The notes under the pieces are model-generated. The model had not been told where the DNA came from. It ran no database searches and worked only from the letters and a program-made list of their open reading frames with translations. A DNA stretch of 64,000 nt from Lycium barbarum (lineage: Eukaryota > Streptophyta > Magnoliopsida > Solanales > Solanaceae), in the NCBI RefSeq assembly GCF_019175385.1, contig NC_083338.1:88681777-88745776 (forward strand), given 5' to 3'. The translations under genes and the position numbers were made by a program. Below are positions 21,367 through 31,806 of the stretch, piece after piece. The number at the start of each line of letters is the position of its first letter. Position 1 is the stretch's first letter.

Positions 21367-21661
21367 TCACGACCCGGCTAGGGGCCGCGATGGGTACCCC
21401 GGGCTAACCACCGAGCACCGCTCTTCTTAATACTCAATTTCTCATTAAATACTCCTGTCAGAATTTATAGACGAAACATGTGAAAATCATACTTTACAAG
21501 AAACATACTTGTTTTACATACGTTTGCCATACGGCTATCAAAATAGTATATACATATAGTAACATCTTGTGGAACCATCTAACCCACACTGTGCATCTAC
21601 GAGCCTCTACTGACATGCTATACAATGGACGGAACAAGACTCCGTCATGCCCCAAAATGGC

Positions 21662-21694
<33 letters not shown>

Positions 21695-21811
21695 GTATAC
21701 ACAAAAAGAAATCACAAGCACCTTCGAACAATGGAGTGCTCTCAACAGCTGACTGCCCCTATGGCTCTGGATCTAGCTCGTCTCCCTGTCTACCTGTGGG
21801 CATGAACACAA

Positions 21812-21850
21812 CGTCCAAAGAAAAGGACGTCAGTACGAACATTGTACTGA
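21812..21850 (-). other. Paired stem-loops in S3 LTR, co-varied arm
   Basis: CGTCC (21812-21816) pairs with GGACG (21825-21829), where S1, S2, S4 and R7 have CCCCC/GGGGG. It is followed by TCAGTAC (21830-21836) and GTACTGA (21844-21850). Both arms differ in step from the other subfamily. Confidence 0.7.
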
Positions 21851-23224
21851 GTATGAGAGGCATAAATAATGAAGAGAGAAACAATAACATAATGAACATC
21901 AAAGTGAACATGTGAAACTGAATCAAAATCATAGGAAGGATGATGCATGCTATCTTACTCATACTCTTTATCATATCATGTATACATATCATGCAAGTTG
22001 CCCGTCCATGTCGGGACGGTGTAATCACAATTAATATAAGCCCGCGTCCAGGCCTCCCGCGTCCGGGGTACCATCTCGTGCCGCCCACTAGTGGTGTCTG
22101 CCCATGCTCGAGAGGGTCATGGTGTATCCGTGTAGCCGCCCGCCGAAGCGGTGTCTGCCCGGCCAACTAGGCGCGGTGTAAATGTAATCATGACATGCTT
22201 AACATAAAATACTTATCATCATATACTTTTAAAACATGCTTATCTTATCATAATACATACATGGGTCGTGATCCCCCGATCTCTTTATGGAGCAATTTCT
22301 GACATTCTGCCTCACCTCGAAGGAATTAGTACAGGAGGTGAGTGTAGACAATGAGGACATAATCATTGCTTTAGCATTATCATATCATATCTATTAGCTC
22401 ATGGAAAGAAGGGGATTTTATGCTATGGGATTCATGCCATTTGAAGAAAGGGACTAGCCTCACATACCTTGGTCGCTTAGCTAGAATACCATTCACTTGC
22501 TCTTCTGCAACATCGCGTCGTTACCTTCATAAGGGAATTCGAATTATCGTTAGTTAGTGGACTATAAGAACGCGTCGCTAATTTCTAAAGAAACTTGGGC
22601 ATCACTTCCTTTGTTTATTCTACATTTCCCATCGTCTATATCAATTCCCAACATTCACAATAATACCCACAACATTACCACCAACAACCATCATTCATAT
22701 CGACTCATCACATTTCACCATTTTCCTCCAATTTTTCCATAATTTCCTACCTAGCTTATCATCGTGTTTTCACACCTCTAATACTTATTTCATGGTTAAA
22801 TCATCATTTCTATCATATTCGTAACCCTAACACTTCAACTTATATGATTCAATTCCATCATCACTCAATGGTGGCACTATTCACCCATTCAAGACCCATT
22901 TTTCTATGTGTTTCTACAATTCAAGTTTTTCCTATGCTTCTAACATTTAAATAACTTAATAAGGTCATGAAACATACCTTGGATTGTGATTGAACAACCC
23001 TTGAGTTGAAATGCTTCACTCAAACAAAACCCTAGTTCCTCCTTCTAGGAATTTCTTGACTCAATTAATCCCTTTTGATGTGTTCTTGCACTAGGTTATG
23101 GTGAATTGATGAATTTGATCTTAGATTTCTACTTGTGTTCTTGGTTTGGAAGAGTGGAAGGTTCTAGAGAGAGAGGAAAAAATCGTGTAGTGAGAAGGTG
23201 AAATGAATGAAATGAGACTTGGAT

Positions 23225-23562
23225 CATATTTTATAAAATTCAACTTCAGTCCCGATGTCATTATACGGTTCGTTATACGGTCCGTATAAATTTATACGGT
23301 CCGTATAACTGGCCGTAGAATTGACCCAGAGATCACCCCTTTCTGTAACCATTTGACGATCCATTTGACGGGCCGTATAATCATTATACGGTCCGTATAT
23401 TTCACCGTAAAATCGACCTTCTTTCAACCTCATTCTGTGACACTTTGACGATTCATTTTACGGACCGTCAAACCGTTATACGGTCCGTATAGTACACCGT
23501 ATAACTCACCCTTCAGCCAGCCTCTTCTGTGACACTTCTACGGTCCGTATAATGGACCGTAT
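23225..23562 (-). promoter_or_regulatory. Putative S3 LTR promoter with inverted-repeat array
   Basis: At least four units with TATACGG and CCGTATA arms around one central base (near 23274, 23298, 23388, 23482 and 23540) precede, on the sense strand, TTTTATAAAAT at 23239-23229. The array is longer here than in R4 or R2. Confidence 0.5.
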
Positions 23563-23760
23563 ACTCCCAGTTCACTGAAGCTTATTTTCTTGACTTGGTT
23601 TCATTTCCGATCCTTATGGAACCTTCGTAAAAGTTTTTCAACTCCTCGATACCAATCTACGGGACCTTATTACTTGCCTTCAAAACGCCACACACATATT
23701 TTATCCTTATTAGCCTATCTTGCACATGCTAACGAAAAATTTCTGGGGTGTAACAAGTAG

Positions 23761-25181
23761 AACCCAGATCTATCAGTGCATATACATCACGGGAGAATAT
23801 AGACAATGTACCTGTAACGACTTCCGGGGAGGACTCAAGATCCTACCTCCAGCTAAAGCATACACACAGGGCTGAGTGGCACCTGAAGTAGATGTTGCCC
23901 CTCTGCCTCTACCTCGGCATGCTGACATCTGGGAATCTGTCCTGTCGGCCGTACTGAGGAAGAACCAGCTGCTGAACCTGTGGGCTGAACTCCAACTCTG
24001 CCACTCGTCGACGGGCAATCTCTCATCATGTGCCCCACCTGGACACAAGTATAACAAGCATCCGAACCCTGGCGACATTGTCCGGAATGTAATCTACCAC
24101 ACTGGCTGCATCGCGGTACTGGGGATCTCCTCTAGCTATAATCTTCCCTGAACTGGGAATCTGAGGTCCTCGATCTCTGGCCCTGTCCTGAACGGAAGGA
24201 GCGATCAAATCTCCTACTTGTGAATCGAGGAGGCGCACTAGTCACCGACTGGCCTGAGTACCTAGAATATGTCTGTCTTGATCCCCCTCCATAATCACTA
24301 CCTGTTCCCATAGATCTGGCCCTTTTACTTTGTCTTCTGTCGATATCACGGTCACCTCTTTGTTGTTGTCGCCCCTCCAAATTCTAAGCATGGGCCTGTA
24401 TTCGGGAAATATCCATCCCGTCTTGCAAGGAAGCAGTCAAACAATCTCTAAATAAATGTGGCCCTAGGCCACTCACAAATCTATGCACCCGATCTCCCAT
24501 GTCGGCCACCATAGCCGGGGCATATCTAGTCAAAGAATTAAATTGCATGCTATACTCTCGGGCACTCATATTTCCTTGCCTCAGATTTAGAAATCTATCC
24601 TCTCTAGCTCGGCGGACCTCGGGTGGAAAATAGTGACAAATAAAAGCATCTACGAATTCTTGCCAAACCGGAGGGGGCGCATTCTCTCCTCTTGATAATA
24701 CCCAGTTATTATACCATAAAACTAACACATCCCGGAGTCTATAAGATTCCAACTCCACGGATTCAGTTTCGGAGGCATGGACAATCTTCAATGTCCTCAA
24801 CATCTCATCTATGAAACCTTACGGGTCTTCATCCGGCTTCGACCCGAAAAACTCCAAAGGATTTAGACTCATAAAATCACGGGCTTTGGTACTTGCTGCC
24901 CGATCACCTGAACTCACATTTTGTCGTTGTGCCTACGCGGCGACCAATTGTGTCAATAATCGGATGGCCTCGATCACTTGTTGACCCGAAGCAACCGGTG
25001 GAGGAATTGGAGCTGGAGCTCCTCCTTGTTCTTCCACGTTGGGCAGGGTAGAGGAAGTATTAGACAATGCCTCATTATGTGACTCGCCTTCTTCTATATT
25101 CATCGGAGGATCTCTTTCTACCCGCCTCTTTGCCGTATTCTTGCCCTTCTAGGCGGTTGTAGCTTTTCCCTTTGGCGGCAT
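23761..25181 (-). pseudogene. R4 gag (broken), running into the protease start
   Basis: The start ATG (25181) is followed by MPPKGKA as in the sister copies. In-frame stops occur at 25151 (TAG), 24935 (TAG), 24821 (TAA) and 24386 (TAG). Each aligns with a Gln codon in at least one relative, so each is a C-to-T change. The frame 24384-24803 holds the gag core ('VWQEFVDAFICHYFPPEVRRARED...LRQGNMSAREYSMQFNSL'). The CCHC knuckle ('GHMMRDCP') is near 24038-24000 in another frame, so a frameshift also occurred. Gag would form the particle and bind RNA. Confidence 0.87.
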
Positions 25182-25385
25182 TATGAAATCACAACACACT
25201 ATTAGGGAGGATAAAATCTTATACATGGCTCTATCGCACGATCTCATAGAAGAAAGATGGTCATTTTTCCTAAATGCCCTGTAGCCTCTTGTTTATTGAT
25301 GTGGCGCGCAACACACCATAAACAAGACTCTACTACACACGGCTCGTAGACACTTCCGAGGACTGAACTGCTCTGATACCACTTT
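25182..25385 (-). other. R4 leader and primer binding site
   Basis: The primer site is GCTCTGATACCA (25370-25381), the reverse complement of the initiator Met-tRNA site, four bases from the LTR start at 25386. The leader contains 'gatcgtgcgatagagc' on the sense strand, also present in R5, R6 and R7. Confidence 0.88.
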
Positions 25386-26030
25386 TGTCAAGACCCAACT
25401 AGGGACCGCGATGGGTACCCGGGGCTAACCACCGAGCACCGCTCGTTCTATTACTCATCATGCTCATTTAATGCTCCTTTATCAATTTTATACTCGACTC
25501 ATGAGAAAATCGTCTTTCATTTGAGAACATAAAATACTTTTATATACACAAGCCTTTAGGCCATCAAAATAGTATATTTATATATATATATATACACAGT
25601 AGCTATCTCGTGAGACCATCTAACCCACACTGCGCATCTACGAGCCTCTACTGGAGTGCTAAACATAAGGACACGACAAGACCCCGCCATGCCATAAAAT
25701 ACATATACATGACTATATACGCAAAAGAATAATCAAGCACCTCCGGGAGAAAGGAGTGCTTTCAATCAGCTGACAGCTTCTACGGATCTGGGTCGAGCTC
25801 TCCTCCCTGTCTACCTGTGGGAATGAACATAGCGTCCAAAGAAAACGGACGTCAGTACGAACATTGTACGGAGTATGAGAGGCATAAACAATAAAATGAG
25901 ACAATGATACAGAGGAAGATGTCAATACGGAACATCTATATCTGACTGTCAAGTATAAAGAAAATAAGTCATGCTGTCTTACTCATACTCATCATCGTCT
26001 CATATATGCATAATGTATAAGATGCCCGTC
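25386..26030 (-). mobile_element. R4 5' LTR, left fragment
   Basis: Starts TGTCAAGACCC next to the primer site and is cut at 26030 by S4; its last five bases ccgtc (26026-26030) are the duplicated target. It contains the CGTCC/GGACG stem (25833-25851) and TCAGTAC (25852-25858), with one mismatch in the partner arm. Confidence 0.9.
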
Positions 26031-29000
26031 TGTCACGACCCAACCCCGTGGGCCATGACTAGTGCCCGAGCTGGACACTTGTATACGTACCTATTAAATA
26101 TAGACAAACTGACTCTTAAGAACAATATGGAGACTTTGCAAAAGAACCTCAAAGGTTCACAACGTCATCATATATAGGTATCCAGATAACCTGTCTCCTG
26201 AGGAGTCACAACTGATCAGAACATAACATGATACGCAACCGATAAGGCTGCCACAATATATCAACATGATACGCAAGCCGACAAGGCTGCCAATACATAT
26301 CGCCACCATAGCACATCGTATAGACACAGCTGAACAAACTTGTACACAACCCACACATATGTCTACAGACCTCTAAGAGTATCAACAGTGAACTATGACG
26401 GGACAGGGCCCCGCCGTACCCCTGGATAACCATATACGTATACATCATAAGATCTGTACCAAAAGTCTAGGCTCCGGAACAACGGAGCTTTCCAAGACAG
26501 CTGAGTAGAAGTCCTATGCTGAAAGGGTCACCAACTGACTATCTGTACCTGCGGGCATGAAAAGCAGCCCCCCGAAGAAAGGGGGGGGGGGGTCAGTACG
26601 GAATATGTACTGAGTATATAAAGCATGAATACAGTAAAGAGAATCATACTGAAATAGGGATTACAAAAAACAAGTATGACTTTTAAAATATCAATACCCT
26701 TGCCTTATAAAATGAAAATCGTGCATGTCAATATCATATATCATACCCGGCCCATTATGGGACTCGGTGAATAAGGTCGCCACATATCATCCTTGGCGCC
26801 ATAAACACATCACAACTCCATAAACACATCATAACGCCATAAACACATCATAACTCCATCATATATATATATATATACCGTACCCAACCCTCTAGTGAGG
26901 GACTCGGTGAACAATGCAGTGAAACTGTGCACGAAAACGTATCCTGGCCCGGGACTTAGTGAAAGATGTATTGAGGCATGCACGAGTAGAGTAGTGAGCA
27001 ACCATATGCAAATTAAATCATATCTGAGACTCAATAAGATAATCAAAATGAACCATCATTTGAGAATTTAGACGATAGTCATATCAAGTACCTTTCGAAT
27101 GGCACTACGGATTATATTAAAATAGAACTTCTGGAATCATATACACGTATCAAGACATAATGAAATAGCTTTTGGAAGTCAAGAACATTAGCCATCCTAG
27201 TGGCTCTAAGAATAGGATCTTCTTTGGAATCATATATATACGTTGTCTGTTTATTTCATAAAGATCATGCCAAAAAGAAAGAAGGGTTAGCTTTACATAC
27301 CTTAAGTTACCAATATAAAACCCAAAACGAACTCGTCGTAATGCTGATGCTAATCCTATGACAAGGAAATACATGTATGACTTTAGATGGCTTTCGTATA
27401 TCGTGTATATCAATGGATAACTTGATCCTATAATGAAACATGTAGCATCTCCCCAATATCGCTAGTATCTCCGAATTCCATATATCACAATAACAACCAA
27501 AATAACAAAAAGAAATCTCAACAACACAACATATATATCCATGATGACTTCATAATACTTTATAATGATCGTCAAGCTCGAAGTAGGATCTGTACAACCC
27601 ATGTCACCTTTTTACGCTCCTTTCTTAACTTAATAACATTCTCAACAAGATATGGAAGTCATTTACTAAAAATTCTATCCTTATATCATATGATTATAAC
27701 AAGAAAACAGCCCACAAACTCCACTCTTTCCAAATGACGATTTTATTTTCAAGTTCGTGTTTATTTCATCAATCCCCTCAATTTAGCCAATATATCAATC
27801 ACAATACCAATAACAATATCAACAAATACATATCCAAAATAGAATTAAATCCATTCTTAAATCATCTCCAAAATAGCCCAATATACATTCCTATACCAAT
27901 ACTCGTATATACTTCTTTATTTTCGTATATGCATAGCGTAACAACAAGCACAACCACAACAACTACAGCCAATCCCACGATATTCCAACCCACAAAACAA
28001 TTCATAACAACCACCTAACAGCCCATGTGATGACAACAACAATTTATCCGATCTCCGATATAATTTTCATATTTCTTTCATCTAGCACTGTAGATATGAC
28101 TTGGATAAATCAAATGCATCTAGGAGAGAGGATTTCTTACCTTATATGCCAAGATTCAATCTCCTTCCACCTTACTTCATTACAAGAAAGCCCAAACCTG
28201 CTCGAAATAGCACAAAAACGTTGCTGCCTATTGAAAATATTACATTTCTTCTTCTAATACCTATGCTGCTATTATAGAATCTGAAAATGACATTGCTTGC
28301 TGCCCTTTGTGTTAGCTACATTGATACATATAGGTTTCATTGCTGCCTCCACTCCATTTGATGAATAGCTTAAATTCAAGATGAGCTACCTTAAAAGAGT
28401 TGTTGTACGTTTATTCATCTTCAACGAGAATTGATAAAGTAAAGGTATAAGTTTAAAAGTAATTGTATTGGCATTACGTTGAACATGCTTGCTGCTAGCT
28501 TAAAGGAATTGACTTTGCAAGTTGAAAGCTCAACAAACTATGTTTCCTTTATTTATTGGAATGTGGGGCCCACCCTTAATGATTATAAATCATAAAACTA
28601 TTTTAAGATTGCCACCAAATATGTATATGAAGAATGAGTCATTTCTACCTTTATTCAATGTCTCCCACGTGGAAAGGGGTCTTTCCCACTTATCCATTTA
28701 ATTTCAAAAAAATGATTATGGTGCTGGACACCTAGCAAAAGATCAAATTTCCTTTCCTCTCAAAAACTAACTTTTTTTTAATATATATAATAATAAATGG
28801 ACCTAGAAGTACTACCTAACTGAAACGTTTTGTTGTCTTCCACTCAAATAAAATCCAAATGAATTAGATCCTTTATTTTATATAGGGACAAGGATATGCC
28901 TCCACCTCATTCATCCACTACTTGGGTTTGTCCCCGCTCAATTATTATCTCTTAACTTGTGACTAAAATATTTCCACGTAGCTGATATTGAGCCACCCCC

Positions 29001-29541
29001 AAATTGGACCTTATCTCATTATTAACAAATATCCACCATTCTAGTATAATGAACAACCATCATAATTAATTTCTTGATCATGGTTTACTTAGACATGAAC
29101 CACTTTTAACACACTTCATATATTCTTTATCATAATAATACGGTATAACTCTAGTCCTTAGCCTCTTTATACATACTCCAAATATCATTCTCAATCACCG
29201 TCGTCACACTTGTTAAATCCAAAATTATTTAGGGACTTCATTCCTTGTATACACTGAATTCTTGATTTTTCATGCTTGAATATTCTCATATTGGACGGTT
29301 TAATTTCCTGGTCCAAAAATACAGGATATTATAGCTTGGACCGTATTTTATTCAAATAAATTTCGAACCTCGACGAAATTTATTTTCTTCGATTGGAGTA
29401 ACCTTTAACCTTCACGAAACTTGGTTATCACTTGTTAAGCGTCGCATAAATACTTATAACCTCAAAACAATTGATCTTTCCCATGAACTTATGTCGATTA
29501 ACTTACGACAAATCAAACGTACAAAAGTACGGAATATAACA
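26031..29541 (-). mobile_element. S4: solo LTR (3511 bp)
   Basis: Flanked by ccgtc (26026-26030 and 29542-29546). Starts TGTCACGACCC and ends GGAATATAACA. It has no primer site, polypurine tract or pol. The left 2 kb resembles S2, including the stems (26568-26613, with a 12-base G arm), AGGTATGT (27302-27295) and 'gtgtaacaacaagcacaacc'-type text near 27940. The right 1.4 kb (about 28030-29541) diverges; I see only a donor-like AAGGTAAG (28144-28137), a TATA-like CTATATAAAATAAAG (28885-28871) and AT-rich DNA. A cryptic extra insertion there cannot be excluded. Confidence 0.88.
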
Positions 29542-31335
29542 CCGTCCTTATAGGTACGGTGTGATAATCATAACATTAGCCTGCGTCCAGGCCTCCCGCA
29601 TCTGGGGTATCATCTCATGCCGCCCACTAGTGGTGTTTGCCCATGCCATTTGGCCATGGTGTATAGCTGCCTGCCTTAGCGGTGACTGCCTGGCCTTATA
29701 GGTGCGGTGTTATATCATCATCATCATAACATGCTTATCATATCATAGTACATTCATATGGCTCAAGATTGACTATACTTTATCGGGGGGACGTAAGGTC
29801 GTGATCCCCCGATCTCATTATGGAGCAATCATTGATATTCTGCCTCACCTTGAAGGAATTAGCACATAAGGTGAGTGTAATCAATAAATAACATCATTAT
29901 CATTATGGCATCATCATATCATATCTCTTCTCTTATATAGCCATTTATGGGTATAGGATTTTAGCTTTCCGGGATATAGGAACTCACGAAGAGGAAAGAA
30001 AATCATGCTATAGGATTCATGCCATTAGAAAGAAAGGACTAGCCTTACATACCTTTGACGTTTAACTAAGCTATCGCTTGCTTGTTCTCCTTCGATATCA
30101 CATTTCTACCTTCAAGAGAGAATTCGCACTAACGTTAGTTAAGTCAACTATAAGGACGCGTGACTATTTCTATGGAAAATTTAGCAGCACTTCCTTTGTT
30201 TATACTAATTTTCCCATATTCTATCTCAACTCCAAAACGCTCACAACAACATTCACAATATTGCAATAAACAATCATCATTTATATACATTGACCACAAT
30301 CCACCATTTCTCTTCAATTTCTCCACATTTATGGTTATAGCTTACTATCGCGTTTCCTCATATATAATACTTGTTTCATGGCCTAAATGTCATTTATAAC
30401 GTATTCATAATCACAACACACCAACATTCATGATTCAATCCAACTACCATCCCACCATGACACTATTCACTCATTAATGACCCATTTCCTATGTCTTTCT
30501 ACAATTCTAGTATCTTAACCATCCAATACCTTAAAAAACATGGTTTAGTCATGAAACTTACCTTAGATGATGGTTGAACAAGCCTTGAATTGAATTACTC
30601 CTCTAGCATCAAAACCCTACTTCACTCCTCTTGGATTTTCTTGAGATAGATGAACTTTAGCTAGGTTTCATACACTTTGCCTCATGTATTTGGTGTTATT
30701 GATCATGGATATTCTTTGATTGTCTTGTGGATGAGTGCTAGAGAATGTTCAAGAGGTATCTTGACTTGTGGAGAGTGGGAATGAAATGAAAATGAAATGA
30801 AAAGGGTCCCTTATATTAATTCACCCAAGCTGGCCGGACCACTTTATACGGACCAACATACGGTCCGTATAATTTTCACTGACCGTATGTTGGACCGTAT
30901 GTTTGGTCCAGTGAGCCATGTTGTTCTGTACTGGATCTACGGCCTGGACATACGGTCCGTGAATTTTATACGGCCAGTATGTCTGGCCGTATAATGTCCA
31001 GTTGTCCGGAACTTGTTTTCGTCGACTCATTTGATCTTCAATCCTTATGGAACCTTCTTAACACTTGTTTAACTATCCAATACCAATCTAAGGGACATTA
31101 TTACTTGTCTCCAAGACATCATTATGCCCTCATTAGCTTGTCGTCCATGTTTCCTATCTGATGCATAACATATCCTTTACCTTCTTCGTCAAACTTCTTT
31201 CTTTACATCTATCGTCTTCGAGTCTCGATTAAGATCATCAAATTCTATCTCGTACTTATCGAATCATCGTGTATGTCGTGCCCTTCACTCACTTATTCAT
31301 TGTACGCTAACGGGGAAAATTTCCAAGGTGTAACA
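29542..31335 (-). mobile_element. R4 5' LTR, right fragment
   Basis: Resumes the R4 LTR after S4 and ends GGTGTAACA at 31335. It carries the CGCCCACTAGTGGTG units (29617-29710), the long stem ATCGGGGG (29782-29789) with CCCCCGAT (29806-29813), AGGTATGT (30054-30047), AAGGTAAG (30564-30557), the TATA-like AATATAAGG (about 30818-30810) and the inverted-repeat array (30843-30994). From 30048 on it matches 399-703 and 14197-15173. Confidence 0.92.
30808..30994 (-). promoter_or_regulatory. Putative R4 5' LTR promoter
   Basis: Sense order: half-sites CATACGG, CCGTAT and TATACGG, then AATATAAGGGACCC. The spacing to the donor-like AAGGTAAG (30564) is about 250 bases, as in S3, R2 and R5. This is the copy expected to have driven R4 transcription; activity is inferred. 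Confidence 0.52.
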
Positions 31336-31806
31336 ATACCATTGTTATTTTTTATGGTATGTTAGGTATCATTGAGGAGCAGGTTCGTGATACGCCTACG
31401 ACTTAAGAGAACTTGCTGCTTTCGGACTATTTGGTGAGCCCACATGATTTTTCGTGGGGCACCATTATATCTTTACATTTCGTCTTTTAGTTTTGGGCTG
31501 CGTCCCAATGATTTAGACATTGCTCATTATCTTAGAAACTCTATAGTATATGTTTTTGTGGGTAGTTGTTGAGTTATTGATTAAATCTCGGGCACGTTGT
31601 TACCTTTTACTAAGTATTTGATGAATAAAGACTTCCGCTGATTTAATTCATATATTCATGATTTGTTACATTTATTTTATAAACTGTTGGAGGCGAATAT
31701 TTAACCTAACAGGTTCAAATATTGCTATTGCATCTTTTAGGTTCTTCCGATATAGTTTATGACGTCGGATACCAGTCTTGTCTAGGGTGGGTTTTGGGGT
31801 GTGACA

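Larger units (their letters stand above)
21367..23755 (-). mobile_element. S3: solo LTR (2389 bp)
   Basis: Flanked by agtag (21362-21366 and 23756-23760). Starts TGTCACGACCC and ends GGGGTGTAACA. Sense-strand landmarks: several TATACGGT/CCGTATA units (23562-23260), a TATA-like TTTTATAAAAT (23239-23229), AGGTATGT (22979-22972), a second AGGTATGT (22469-22462), and the stems CGTCC/GGACG plus TCAGTAC/GTACTGA (21812-21850). Of the members read here it looks closest to the R4 LTR. Apart from these motifs and the CGCCCACTAGTGGTG units near 22080-22170 nothing is recognisable. Confidence 0.92.
399..31335 (-). mobile_element. R4: Ty3/gypsy chromovirus (Tekay/Del-like), decayed, carrying nested insertions
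   Basis: A minus-strand element whose left end is outside the window. Reading right to left it has a 5' LTR (31335-29542 plus 26030-25386), primer site (25381-25370), leader, gag (25181-23761), protease, RT, RNaseH, integrase, chromodomain, polypurine tract (15187-15174) and 3' LTR (15173-14197 plus 703-399). Lx, S1 (with R7 inside), S2, S3 and S4 interrupt it, all but Lx with a visible 5-bp duplication. Removing them restores one collinear element. Its right end follows GTGTAACA at 31335 and abuts the interior of the R3 LTR, whose other copy at 35484 reads straight through, so its target site was probably atacc (31336-31340). Many nonsense codons mark it as inactive. Confidence 0.88.

Noticed and set aside
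23260..23562. MITE built on TATACGG/CCGTATA
   Set aside because: The inverted repeats are short and numerous, have no flanking target duplication, and occur at the same LTR position in several families.
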